A stretch of 64,000 bases of DNA, taken from NCBI GenBank assembly GCA_037349315.1, contig JBAIAC010000040.1, positions 13,162,001-13,226,000 on the forward strand, read 5' to 3'. This DNA is from Chelydra serpentina (Eukaryota; Chordata; Testudines; Chelydridae). The translations under genes were made by a program, and so were the position numbers. Numbering within the stretch: position 1 is the stretch's first letter; each line of letters begins with the position of its first letter. The notes under the pieces are model-generated. The model was not told where the DNA came from. It saw only the letters and a program-made list of their open reading frames with translations, and did no database searches. Positions 26,300-36,666 of this stretch are shown here, piece after piece.

Positions 26300-26831
26300 C
26301 TGCAGTAAATCACAGCTCGGATACTGAGAGCATTCCCTCGCCGCGGCCTGAAGCCAAAGAAAGTGGAGAGAATGGGCCCACGCCTGGGCCTGGGAGAGAC
26401 TCCAGTGCAGAACCTGCCCTCAAGGCGGAGGATGCTGATACGGATGCTGCTACGGCAGCTAATCCCACCACTGCCACCACCCCGCAGCCCCAGGAGGCAG
26501 CTGCCGAGCCGGCCAGCAGTGAGGAGAAGCCGCAGGAGGAGCTGGTGGTAGACGTGGTGAAAACGGAGGAGCCGGAGGAGAAGCCGAGCGAGGAGCCCTG
26601 CAAGAGCGAAATCAAAAAGGAGGAGAGTGAGGACTGCCTGGAGAGAGACACGGCGAGCGACAAGAAACCAGAGAGTGGCGGCAGCGCGGCGGGAGCAGAG
26701 GCGGCGCCCAAAGCCGAGAAGAAGGAGAGTCATAAGCCAGGCAAAGCCGCCAGGCTCAACCCCGACAGCGACTCCAGCGCTACCTGCAGCGCAGACGAGA
26801 TGGACGAGCAGGACGCCGTGGACAAAAACAG
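26300..26831 (+). CDS. NCOR2: NCOR2 exon D, long acidic Lys/Glu/Ala/Pro-rich linker
   Basis: The longest exon in the window (532 bp; acceptor tttcag, donor ag|gtaaga). It opens with the conserved AVNHSSDTESIPSPRPEA, runs through an Ala/Pro/Glu-rich low-complexity segment (PTTATTPQPQEAAAEPASSE), and closes with the conserved DSDSSATCSADEMDEQ and DKN plus two bases of an Arg codon. Two psi-K-x-E sumoylation-type sites are visible: V-K-T-E (26557-26568) and I-K-K-E (26611-26622). This region is intrinsically disordered and poorly conserved between species except at its two ends. It links SANT2 to the downstream repression domains. The minus strand is also open here, which is a composition effect. 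Confidence 0.96.
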
Positions 26832-27339
26832 GTAAGAAGAGGTGCCTGGGGAGCAGAGCCGGCAAAGCAGGTTTGGCAAAGGGGCCGGAGAACCTCCCTG
26901 CCCGTGGGAGCCTTGGCAGCTGTGTGGCTGGCACGCCTCTCGCAGGTGAGGTCGTGCCTCAGGCCGTGGGGTGACGGCAGCTCATCCTGTGGCTGGGGAG
27001 ATCTTTCTTCCAAGGACACAGTGGTGTGCCAGCGTCAGGGGTGCATGGCGGTTGGGATCTTCCCTTGGAAGTGCCAGTCATCGGCCATGGCTGGCGCCAG
27101 GAGCCAAGGCTAGACCCCGTGGGGTCCTTCTGCGTTCCCATAGCCCCGTCTCCTTCATGCCTACCATAAGGAAGCTGATTCTGCCAGCCTTGCTCAGGCT
27201 GAGGTGCACCCACCCCACGTAGTGCCACGGAAACCAGCGAGACCGTTTGTGGAGTATGGTGCTGCTCTGGGTGAGGGCGTGCGGAAGTGATTGGGGGCCG
27301 AAGGCACAGAGCAGACCGCTCCAGACTCCCGGGCGCTAC

Positions 27340-27480
27340 TCCCAGCCGTGCCTCGGACACACTGTATGACCTTGGGCAAATCACCTCACCTCTCCGGGCC
27401 TCTATTTCCCTGTCTATACAATGGAGATGATTATAAGGCTTGCCTCCCTCACGGTGAGCTTGACAGGTGTAATTAACTGA
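27340..27480 (+). mobile_element. MIR SINE fragment
   Basis: 'ctgtatgaccttgggcaaat', 'cctctatttccctgtctata' and 'caatggagatgattataagg' follow the MIR core order. Confidence 0.82.
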
Positions 27481-28015
27481 TGTTTGGGCCCCTAAGATGG
27501 AGAGGGGCGACAGAAGTTTTAAAAAAAAAAGGAGCATTTTTTATTAAAGTCCACTTCATCGGATGCATAGATGGAACATACAGTAAGCAGATATTTATAC
27601 ATTCAGAGAAACATGAAAAGGTGGACGTACCTAGACCAACTGTACGAGGCTAATTAATTAAGAGGAACTATTATCAGCAGGGGGAAACATTTTTGAAGGG
27701 ATAATCAAGATGGCCCATTTCAGACAGTTGACACAAAGGTGTGAGGATCGTTAACTAGGGGAAATAGATTCAGCAGGGAGTGGCTTGGTCATTACGTTAA
27801 TTGAATCTAAGATGCTGTTTGTGCTTCCTGTTTGAACGGCGAATTCTGCTGCAAAGCTGCTAAGGGATGGGGCTGCTGGTGAGTCCTGGCTGCGGCCAGA
27901 GGCCGCTCTGACACCGCGCGTGAGGCTGGCCCGGTCACTCTCGGCTTTCCTGCTGCAGAGGTCAGGCCTGTTTGAACGTGTTATTCCTCCTTTAGGCAGA
28001 GGAAGGAGCCCAGCC

Positions 28016-28037
28016 TCCCCCGCCCCCCCCCCCCCCT
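28016..28037 (+). repeat. poly-C tract
   Basis: Twenty-two-base run of C with one G interruption. Possible assembly or length-polymorphism site. Confidence 0.8.
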
Positions 28038-28329
28038 TACTAATCCCCGTGAGAAAGAGGGAGAGCGGTGCTCAGGTTGACTGTTAACCCAGCTTCTCAT
28101 CACCACAACAACAGCAGCATTTATCAGCTTCCCGGAGCCGATGGAGGGGCCGGGCTTTATCCCAGGCTCCCCCCAGAGGCGGCACATATCTGCCCTGGCA
28201 AACAAATACCCGCTTTCAGGGACGTTAAACAGGCTTCCCCCGGGGCCTTGCGCCACTCCTCTTAGCAGCCACTGTGCTGCAATATGGGATGTTGCAGGGG
28301 TTCAGGGCGTGGCGTCCTGGGACCAGTTA

Positions 28330-28480
28330 GACGAGTTTAATTAAACTGGTCTAGTTGTACCGGTACAACTCCCCATGTGGACACACTCTTACCCTGGCGT
28401 TCTACTGGATTAGCTATGGGTACGTCTACACTGCAGTCAGAGGTCTATAGCTGCGGGGGGGGTTTGCTTTGGAAGATGGC
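28330..28480. mobile_element. terminal-repeat element fragments (GGGTACGTCTACACTGCAG)
   Basis: Contains 'ttgtaccggtacaactcccc' and a terminus 'gggtacgtctacactgcagt' at 28421-28440. The same end motif occurs in the copies at 14990-15257 and 60088-60343. Boundaries are uncertain. Confidence 0.45.
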
Positions 28481-29884
28481 GTGAGAAGGGAGCAGTGAAA
28501 CCATGGCAGGATGGGCTTCCGTGCAGCCTGCACCGTGCACAACCCGGCCTCTGGGTACGTACGTGGGCAGCTAGCCCATGCTGGAGCACCTTGCCTTAGA
28601 ACCGGTGTGACTTTCCTGTGGAGATAAGCCCTCAGCTCTTATCTTTACTTTGGATTGGTGAAGAGCCTAGCCATCTTCTCTGGGTGCTGTGTGTGTGTAC
28701 GCAAACACCTGCACACACAGAGTTTTGTCTGCTGGGATGCAGGAAGCTGTTTTCTCCCTCCTTTGCTCTCTGCTCCAGTTGCAAGTGCGTTCAGTGGTTG
28801 AAAGTGTTTTGCTTTCTCCTTCAGGTTGGGGTGGGGGAGCTCTGCGGGATGAGGAGGGACGGGGGAGGACCAGGCTGGAGGAGTGACGCTTAGGGACAGC
28901 TGCGTTGGCTGCCCTCCATCGTTCTGCAGGTCGTGCTACTGAGTGGCAGGCCAGGGTGAAGTTAATCACAGCTTTAACTCTCCGGAGTTAAAAATACAGA
29001 TAATTGTCTTCATATATATCTCTCTTTAAAAAGGCCGCTAGCCATGCCGGTGACGAAGTTCAGCTGTCGGTCACACTAGACGTAAATGGAGGTGTGATGC
29101 CATGCAGATTTAGCCATTGCAAGTTTATAGCTAGCAGAGAAACCAGGAGACTGAGTTGAAAAAGTTACAGGAAGGCACTTACCACCTGTGCTTGGTAGTT
29201 ATGTGCCCAGGAGGCATGGTGCCAATCACTGCTACGTTGCTACCCAAGTACCCTGCTCCCTGGCAGCGCTGCGGGGAAAACGGGGCCAGTTCGGCAACTG
29301 TTCAGAGGCCTCTGACTTTTTGCACCCAACCATTAGGCTAAGTATTTGAAAGGTCTGAGGAGGAATTTGGATTTACTGCAGTGATGCCCAGCACTGCTTC
29401 CTGCAGTGCGTGAATTAGTATTTTGGGGGGTTCTCTGCAGTAGAATGAGAAATGGCACCGCGCTAGAACTCTTCATATGGAGCCACATATCCCACTTTTA
29501 CAGTTTAGTCCCAATCTTCCATCTTGTCCTTTTCCTGGGGTACGTGTGCACCCAGCCGATGTTCATCCCCCTTCCGTGGTGCTGAATCAGGCAAGAGATC
29601 CACAGGGCCCCTGCATATCTCTCCCTGATTTTTTCCATCACTCCGCTCATTGGGGCTCGGTTGCCAATGTGTAGAACATGGTTTGGGAGTCCCAGAATTA
29701 ACAATGGAAGGTGTGTGGGTGTAAGTTAGTGTCCCGGAGATGTCACTCTCCACTTCACACACATGCAGATTAGGTGTGTACATTTCCAGAGCCCGGTTTA
29801 CGGGCTGGGGAAAGCGGTGTCTGTTGCTTCCCCAGCAAGTAGAGCTGTACGCACGTGTTCATTTCACTCAGTTGGCTGTTTGTG

Positions 29885-30030
29885 TCATTTACAGACATTG
29901 TAACAATGTGAATCCGAGGAGCCCCAAGTGCTTTACAAGCCTGAATTAACTCAGCCTCCCAGCACCTTGGTGAGGCAGGTGTTATTTGCCTCATTTGGCT
30001 AATGGGGAAGGCGAGGCTCAGAGGGTTCGA
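29885..30030 (-). mobile_element. MIR SINE, reverse orientation
   Basis: Contains 'aatggggaaggcgaggctca' and 'ccccaagtgctttacaagcc', the complements of the MIR core (gcctc..ttccccat) and its 3' region. Confidence 0.72.
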
Positions 30031-30749
30031 TATAAGATTTTTAAAACCCTAAATTTGGGCTTCTAAAGCCACTTTAGGCACACGGGGATCTGGGGCCAGA
30101 TCCTCAGCTGATGTAAAACAGCTCCTGTTGAGTGACTGCGCTGCTTCCCACCGGCCGAGGAGCTGGCCGGGTCTGTCTGTAGATGGGAACTGCTGGGTCT
30201 CAGCACTGTAGAAAATCAGGCCCCTAAGCCAGCTCTCCAGCGAGGCCATTTGTGGAGTGAAATGCTGCTGAACGTGAGCAAAGCCGTTCCGAATCCGGCC
30301 CTGCATTTTGACATCGCTAGACCTGCCTCGGAAGGGTCTGTGACTGTGCCTTCAGCAGCGCTCGTGAGAGGAGTGCAGCCCGGTCCTTGTTCCCAGGCAG
30401 CTCGCCGGTCATTAGTGAGGGGAACTGCTCGCACCCTGGATTCTGAGGAGTTACTTTGCGTGGCAGGGTTTGTGTCTAATGTGAACTGGCTGCCCTCACT
30501 GGAGGTGCAGGGAGCTCTTCCCAGCCAGTGGAAGCTGGGTGGGGGTGGCCCCAGCATCAGTGCGTCTGGCCGCTACGTTTGCTAGGAAAGAAACGGAATT
30601 TGATTTTGTGGGGAAAGTGTGTTTTTTTTTAAAAAAAATAAATAAAAAAAATCTGAGGCCAAAGTTTCCAAAAGCGACGCGCTATTTGGACGCTCAGACA
30701 GAGCTGCCTTGCAGGGGCCGGAAGGAAAGAGAGGGTGGGTGCGTGGCCC

Positions 30750-30840
30750 AGTCTGAAAATCAGGGCCCCTTCCGGTGTTTCAAGTTGGGCAACCAAAAAT
30801 GGAGGTCCCCAAAATCACCAGTCGCTTGAAAATCCTGGTC
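30750..30840 (+). repeat. dispersed repeat copy (CAAGTTGGGCAACCAAAAATGG type)
   Basis: 'gaaaatcagggccccttccg', 'tttcaagttgggcaaccaaa' and 'aatggaggtcccc', followed by 'aaaatcaccagtcgcttgaa'. Related to 20425-20490 and to 63525-63585 ('gatcactagtcgcttttgaa'). Confidence 0.6.
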
Positions 30841-31384
30841 AGAGTTTGAACCAGTCGGTCCCTTACCTACACCTGTCAGTGGCTTTGCCCGGCCGGTGTG
30901 GGGCACTGGCCCCTGGGGTATGTATCCTTTTACATTTCCACAGCGATCCAGCTTCTAGCTTTCGATACACCGCAGCTGGCAGATGCTGTGCATTTATTCC
31001 CGCGACGGCTCTGATTAGCCACCCCTCTTCTCGTTTCCCTCTCAGAGAGCTCCTGGGCCAGGCTCCTGGGGGGAATCCAAGGCTGTGCGTTTTGCAGGTC
31101 CTGCCTTGTAACTAGAATCTGCTGCGGGAGGATTGGTGGGGCAGGAATGGAGCTAGGGCGAGGGGCGGGGAAAGGAGGATGGGCGCACAGCACAAAGAGA
31201 TATTTATTCCCCTCACATGGCCTCGCCGGACTTGTTTATCATCCAAGGTTGAACACAGAATGACCTTGAAATTTATAGACTGAAAAGAGCAGTCAGCTCA
31301 CAGCTCCGATAAACAGAGCAGGCTGTAAACCGTAAAACTCTGGACTGCTTCGCCAGCTGGTAGGTGGGAGAGAGAAGACGAGGG

Positions 31385-31465
31385 TCAGAGAGAGGCCTAG
31401 GCCAGTGGTCTGAGCACTAGGCTAGGAGCCAGGAGCTTTGACTCCTTAGGCCAGGTCCCTTCCCC
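31385..31465 (+). mobile_element. weak MIR-like head
   Basis: 'ggccagtggtctgagcacta' and 'ggagccaggagctttgactc' resemble the MIR tRNA-derived head. The core is lost, so the call is weak. Confidence 0.4.
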
Positions 31466-32704
31466 ACTCCCCAGGGGTGCTAGGAGGGTTCAGCTTTGAA
31501 GCTAAAAAGCACTGAGTGAGCTAAGCAATACTGGGCAGCGATGTAAGTTAGCAGCTGCCCTGCTGAGGCCAATGGCGGGGCTGCGTTGCATTGCTCCGTC
31601 GCACTGGCGCATGGAATTGCAGCTAGCTCTGGAGGGGTTCTGCGCCCCGCCAGCCTGCCGGCCCGGTGAGTACAGAACCAGTGGCCAGGCCAGTCACGAA
31701 CACAGACAGCAGCTCCCCATGCGGGGGCTGGGAAGCTGGGTGTTTGTCTGGAGGGCAGCACTGGTGTATCCTTCACTGCAGCCTCTTGGGCAGCGTCAAG
31801 CGAGGGAAAGTTTCCTCCCCCCTCTGGCGTTCTGCACTGAAGACAGCCTGATTTCAGCTCCCCGCCCACCCCCACATGAGCTCTGCCTTCCTCACTGCTC
31901 CTGTTCCCTTCCTCCCCCACATGTGCACACAGACACACCCTGAGATTTCCCAGGGTGCCCAGCCCGGAGGAGCAGCAGCGTGGGGGAGAAGGGAAGCAGA
32001 GCGGGGCCTGCAAGAGAGGAGGCCAGGCCGGGCCAAACATGACTCAGACCCAGCCCTCCCACCAAACACCACAGACCCTCCTGCCAGGACCACCCAGCAG
32101 CCTTAGGGAAGGTCAGGTGCACCAACCTGGCGATGAGCCAGCTTCTGAAGGATTGACCCAAAGATCTGGAGATGGGGGCAGGGCATTCCCAGCCCTGGGA
32201 GGAGTGGAGAGCCCGCTCAGACACACACCTGGAATAAATCTTTCCTGGCAGCTCCGGCCAAATCTCCTGCTGAGTGGCTCGGTTTGGGAACCAGGCACTA
32301 GCGAGGGGGCTGTTTTATTGTGTCTCGCTCTCGGGCAGGGAGCGTCCAGCCCAGCACATTGGGCAAGGATTGTTCTTTGCTTTTGCCTCTTACTGGGGAG
32401 TTATAATGTAGCCGAGAGAGTTGGCTTGGGAGCCAGCCGGTGGCAGAGTGGCTGGCCCCGCCAGGAAATGCCCTCAGAGTGCAGCCGCTTGTCTTTCGGA
32501 CCTGATGAGATCCTGTCTGACTGAGCCGGATTACTCAGTTCCTCAGACCGCTCGATTGTATTGGATCCGGATGCAAACTTTGGCTTTCTCGCTGTAAGAG
32601 AGCTCTCCGGCCCTGGGCCTGCTGGTGATTTCACACAAACTGGCGAAATCTGGAGTCCCAGCCGAGATCAGAACCAAGCGCGCTGACTTCGTAACTAACT
32701 GGCG

Positions 32705-32815
32705 TCCTGCGTTGGCCCTGATTCGTCCCTGGATGCAGTGGCTTTATTAGCGTTACTCCTGATTTACTCTTGGGTACGTGCAAAAGTAATCAGGCCCATT
32801 GAGCCAAATCCTCCT
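32705..32815. repeat. dispersed repeat fragment (GTTACTCCTGATTTAC type)
   Basis: 'gcgttactcctgatttactc' and 'aaagtaatcaggcccattga' belong to the same small inverted-repeat family as 573-660. Confidence 0.45.
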
Positions 32816-33620
32816 CATCGTACTTATGCCGGGGGTCCCGTTGGAGCAAGGCAGGCAGGAATCGTCCCGCTTTTCCTCTTCTGTAGCTGTTTAATCCCGG
32901 CTCCCTCGGCCTGCCTTTCCCACTGCAGCTGCACTCCATGGCCGAGCAGCTCTGGCTGTCACAAGCTGCGCTGGGCTGGGCCCCATGATAACAGTGCTGT
33001 GTTATCGCCTCAGGTCGGGGCAGTTTACCGGGGAGGGGAGGCGTGCTGTATCCTGGCCAGTGCTCTCTGTGCCGTAGTCGTTAGCACTACCGCTGGGTGT
33101 TTCAGAGCAAGATGGTCCGGGGCTTGTGCTACTTATCACTGATTATAGATCAAGGTCTAGCAAGTAAGAGCTCCAGTACTCGCGCGGTGGCTCCTTGAAG
33201 CACCGTCTGTTCAGCAAGCAGACCCTTGCAGGTGGCCAATACCCAGACACTTTGAGGTATGGGAGGCGCTAGCCAGGAATATACAAAGTACGTTGTACAA
33301 GTGACGGCCGCCATCCCGGCTGACACCCCAGGGACCTCCAGAGCTAAAAGTACGGGCTGCTTGAGCTGAAAAGCCAACACTCCCCAGCTGGGACGGTGGC
33401 ACTCCCCTCTGTGGAGCAGGCTCTGGGGGGGGGCTTGTAACGTTTACTCGCCAGGGGGTGACGCGCGCACAGACCAACACGTGTCGGTGTGACGGGCTAG
33501 TGAGGACGATGGCCTCGAGAGTCGTAATTAAAAGATTCCCCACCCCTCGCCTCCTCCCAGCACAGGCCGCGTGTGGAGGTGGAAAGTATGTGGCTCCTAA
33601 TGACGTGTGTCTGTGTGCAG

Positions 33621-33741
33621 GCTGCTGTCTCCAAGGCCCAGCCTCCTCAACGCTGCCCCCGATGCCAGGCTGAGCTCGTCACCTCAGAAGCCATTGGACC
33701 TGAAGCAGCTGAAGCAGAGAGCTGCTGCCATCCCCACCATT
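33621..33741 (+). CDS. NCOR2: NCOR2 exon E, LLSPRPSLL block
   Basis: A 121-bp exon (acceptor ctgtgtgcag, donor t|gtaagt). It completes the split Arg codon (AG|G) and encodes LLSPRPSLLNAAPDARLSSS, then PQKPLDLKQLKQRAAAIPTI. It ends on a codon boundary. The KPLDLKQLKQRAAAIP motif is near-invariant in NCOR1 and NCOR2 (family knowledge) and forms a short predicted helix after a proline-rich lead. Confidence 0.97.
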
Positions 33742-35096
33742 GTAAGTACCGGACCGAAGACCCTCGTCACCGGATCCCAGGAAAGCGGCTCGTTCCCCTC
33801 CAAGTTCTGCGTCCTGTGGGGTTTTTAAAACCCTCGGACTGAGGGCACCAAGCAAAAGTTTGCCGTGTGCACGCTTGGGCATGGGTTCCCGCCTCTGTGT
33901 GCGCGTGCGTGTTCCCATGTGGGCATCTGTTGAGGTGGACAGTGCGGGTTTCCGATCTGGTTGCACCGGGGACCGGGGTGAGTTTGGGAGTGGGCGTCTG
34001 TGCTTGATTGGGCTCACGCCTGGGCCAGGTGTGTGTCTCCATGGATGGGTGATAGCACTGGGGCATTGGGCCCGGTTCTCTGTGTGCGCTGTGCGAAGGG
34101 CGTTTGGGAGCCGTGTGGCCTGCTCTCACCGGGTTCTCTAGAGACAACTCCTTCCTGGTTTCTGAGAAAGTTCCCCCCGAGTCGTTCGATTGTATCATGA
34201 GTTTCTTTATAAGAAACCTTGTCAAGGCTGTACGGTCATTTCCTTCCTTAATTGGGGGGCGGGTCCCCAGCCATACACACCTTTCACAGCCCAGTGTTTT
34301 CCTTTATCTCAGAATGCTAAGGACCAGATTGTGATGTCAGTTACACCATCAAGTCCAGAGCAACTCTGCTAGCAGACGAGCTCCTCTGGAATTCCACTGG
34401 CGTCACTGAAATCAGTCATTTCACCTACCACAAGAGGGAGAGAGAGGTGCCGTTTTGGCTGGTCCCACCAAAATCTTCTCTGTGCTCCCGCTGCTTAGCT
34501 ATTCAGCAGCAGCCCCCCCACGAGAAGGTGCAATTCTCCATGCTGATCATTGTTGCTGGTGCCCTCATAATGAAGTGAAAACAAAAAGCCAACCTAGTTA
34601 TTCTTCACCAGACTCAAAACAGTGGCAATGTTTGCAGAGTGGGACATGGCCAAAATCCCACTGCACTTCGGCGATCCAAGGAGGGCGTTACAAACGTAAA
34701 GTTCACATCGTCCTTTCAGGCATCTCTGTGCCTTGACTTGAGATCAGTGCATAGTATTGAAACCACTTCTAAGCTGCCAGTCCTGGGCTAGAGATTACAT
34801 TCTTTAGACAAGCCAAATCAGAGGTTAAACAGGATGATAGCCTTGTGGCAAAAGATAAACGTGCTGCCTCGCTCTCTGTTTACCTCCTGTGCTAGGCAGT
34901 GGCTGGGTTAGAAACCCTGGGAGCCCAGCCTGGGGGACTGAACTGAGTGTCTGCAGAGGTGGGGGGAAAGCTCCCCAGAAAGGAGCCAAGGTCTCGTTTT
35001 TGGAGTCAAACCTCCTTGCAGACTCAGCTGTGGAAGTTAACAGCTGGCACAATATGTCCCGCGTCTCCCATCCCATTCTCTCTGCTCCCACGGCAG
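33742..35096 (+). other. 1.4-kb intron
   Basis: Donor gtaagt, and a strong acceptor with a long pyrimidine tract ending cggcag. A dispersed-repeat fragment ('agtccagagcaactctgcta', 'ttccactggcgtcactgaaa') lies at 34320-34430. Nothing else recognised. Confidence 0.8.
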
Positions 35097-35319
35097 ATTT
35101 CCGAGGGATTCCCAGACGGGACGTTACAGAGCGGAAGCATGAAGCCTCAGGTGCCTCACCACGCCTTGGCTCTCTACCAGCAGCAGATCACTAAAGCCCA
35201 CGAATCTGCCCGGGACGACATGGCCCAGAGCAAGCAGCCGCAGCAGACTGAGCAGGAGCAGCAGCCGAGCAGTAGCCCCCGGGGAAAGAGCAGGAGCCCG
35301 GCTGTGGGGGACAAAGAAG
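35097..35319 (+). CDS. NCOR2: NCOR2 exon F, Gln-rich, with NCOR1-like N-terminal part
   Basis: A 223-bp exon (donor g|gtaaga), in phase 0 from the previous exon. It encodes ISEGFPDGTLQSGSMKPQVP, HHALALYQQQITKAHESARD, then a Gln-rich run and SSSPRGKSRSPAVGDKE. The ALYQQQITKAHESA part resembles the NCOR1 stretch ALYQRHIKAMHESA. The mammalian NCOR2 forms I recall begin only at the equivalent of QITKAHE. An in-frame internal acceptor is present at ctctaccag|cag|cag (after 35180, 35183 or 35186), so a short form lacking 28-30 residues is possible. The SPRGKSRSP tail is conserved. Confidence 0.93.
35180..35187 (+). promoter_or_regulatory. candidate in-frame tandem 3' splice site inside exon F
   Basis: Three consecutive CAG triplets follow a pyrimidine-rich stretch (ccttggctctctac). 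Use of any of them keeps frame and would join PTI to QQIT, QIT or IT. Human and mouse NCOR2 forms, as I remember them, differ at exactly this place by one Gln (PPIQVTK versus PPIVTK), the mark of tandem CAG acceptor choice. Confidence 0.55.
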
Positions 35320-35349
35320 GTAAGATGCACCCACGCGTGATTTCACAGA

Positions 35350-35519
35350 GCTGGGATAGCGCTCCCGTTGCAGGTGGAGGCTGGCTGGGATAGCGCTCCC
35401 GTTGCAGGTGGAGGCTGGCTGGGATAGCGCTCCCGTTGCAGGTGGAGGCTGGCTGGGATAGCGCTCCCGTTGCAGGTGGAGGCTGGCTGGGATAGCGCTC
35501 CCGTTGCAGGTGGAGGCTG
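35350..35519 (+). repeat. 34-bp minisatellite, five identical units
   Basis: Units start at 35350, 35384, 35418, 35452 and 35486, each beginning gctgggatagcgctcccg and ending gcaggtggaggctg. All five are identical, implying recent expansion or active homogenisation. The array begins 30 bases downstream of the exon F donor. Each unit contains cag|gtggag, which resembles a splice donor, and ccgttgcag, which resembles an acceptor. Confidence 0.97.
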
Positions 35520-35820
35520 GCTTTAAAGGCTGATAGCGTGGCGGAGCAGAATCATGTCGGCATGGCTAATTGGCCGTGTTCATTAGGAAGTGCATTGTGT
35601 TTCATTGAACCTGCAGCAAATCCTGGTAGAACGTTGAGCGCTGAGGTTTGGGGAGGGTGCCTTTGTTAGCATTTCGGAAAGAAGAGGACCTGGAGGCGCG
35701 CCAGGGCACTGGCTTCAGTCGCTCTTTTCTACCTTGTTTGCTCCTTGTAAATAATGCTTTGAATGCTCGGCGGGGGCCATTCCTTCATTTCAAATCACTA
35801 CTCACGCTGCGACTCGCTGC

Positions 35821-36180
35821 CCCAAGCTTCCTGTAACAGTTCTCGCTGCCGTCCCCTCGGGATCGCGCTAACGAAGGACTCAGAGCTCCCCACCAGAGCG
35901 CATCTTGAGCGTCGGGCCCCTGGGGGCCGCGGTTAAGGAGAACGGGGCACTCTTGCTGATTCTGTTTGTCATTTCGAAACTGGTTCCCGTCGGAAGTCTG
36001 TAGGTTGGCCGGGCGTGCGCTCTTTAAACCTGTGCACCGTAGTCAGTTTTGAGGCTGGCCAGAGCCTGCGACGTGTTGAGTGCAGTTAGAATGGAGGCGG
36101 CTCGGCACCCGGCAGGGCAGGGCGCGTGATGATACGTGGCGCGGTAACAGATAGACGCTGTGGCCGTCAGCTAACCAAAC
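35821..36180 (+). promoter_or_regulatory. CpG-dense block in intron, possible internal promoter
   Basis: By hand count about 31 CpG in 360 bp, close to the number expected without CpG depletion. Nearby intron sequence is strongly depleted. It contains 'ccccctgggggccgcggtt'-like GC runs and an ATG at 36091 (MEAARHP...) that stops after 12 codons. Position, just upstream of the exon where the first-described short SMRT clone begins as I recall it, makes an internal promoter plausible but unproven. Confidence 0.4.
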
Positions 36181-36300
36181 GCATGAGAGCTCGTAGTCTG
36201 GTTCCAAAGCCATGCCTGTCTGTCACGTGAGCTTAAGCTGTCAGGGGTGACTGTGCTTGTACCTTCTTCCCAGACCCCCAGCCACTAGCGGAAGAGACCA

Positions 36301-36666
36301 TTGCAATCGCATCAACATTTCAGCAGCCGGGATGCCGTCTATCCAGTGCCACCAAGCCAGTACATCACCGGGGCCGCCCCGGCCAGTGACGGCGGTGTGC
36401 TTAGCCCTGCCCTGAGTGGGCAGCAGCAGTCCCCATATCATGCAGGTTATGACAGAGTTGATGACGCAAACATCATGACTTTCGGTGTCTTTGTCCCAGG
36501 GGACATCATCTCTAAGGTAGCGATTCTAGGCATTGGGGATGTAAGCACCACATTGGGTCTGCAGCCGGACAGGAGAATTCTGTTTGCAGCCTTGGAATTT
36601 CACTCTCTCGTGCAAGAGAAAGGAGGGAAAAAATACCTCGATGAGCTTGAATGTATTGGAATTTGA
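36301..36666 (+). other. unexplained open frame in intron (about 121 codons)
   Basis: An uninterrupted frame with varied, protein-like composition, including DDANIMTFGVFVPGDIISKV and KKYLDELECIGI. It lacks a good ATG (it opens with TTG) and I recognise no family. It does not splice in phase with the flanking exons: the acceptor-like site at 36273 leads to a stop in the required frame. It could be a decayed transposon or retrocopy, or chance. Confidence 0.25.

Larger units (their letters stand above)
26832..33620 (+). other. 6.8-kb intron
   Basis: Donor gtaaga, acceptor gtgtgcag. Contains MIR copies at 27340-27480 and 29885-30030 (reverse), a weak MIR head at 31385-31465, a C-run at 28016-28037, a terminal-repeat element at 28330-28480, and dispersed repeats at 30750-30840 and 32705-32815. 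31466-32700 is GC-rich with overlapping chance frames. 32816-33620 shows nothing I recognise. Confidence 0.78.

Noticed and set aside
26296..26934. 212-codon open frame on the minus strand over exon D
   Set aside because: Mirror of the GC-rich, repetitive Lys/Glu/Ala coding exon on the + strand. No family likeness, and the + strand frame is clearly the conserved NCOR2 exon.
36091..36129. ATG giving MEAARHPAGQGA, resembling the recalled start of short SMRT
   Set aside because: Stops after 12 codons, and the nearby donor-like sites do not join exon G in the required phase. Kept only as a note in a finding.
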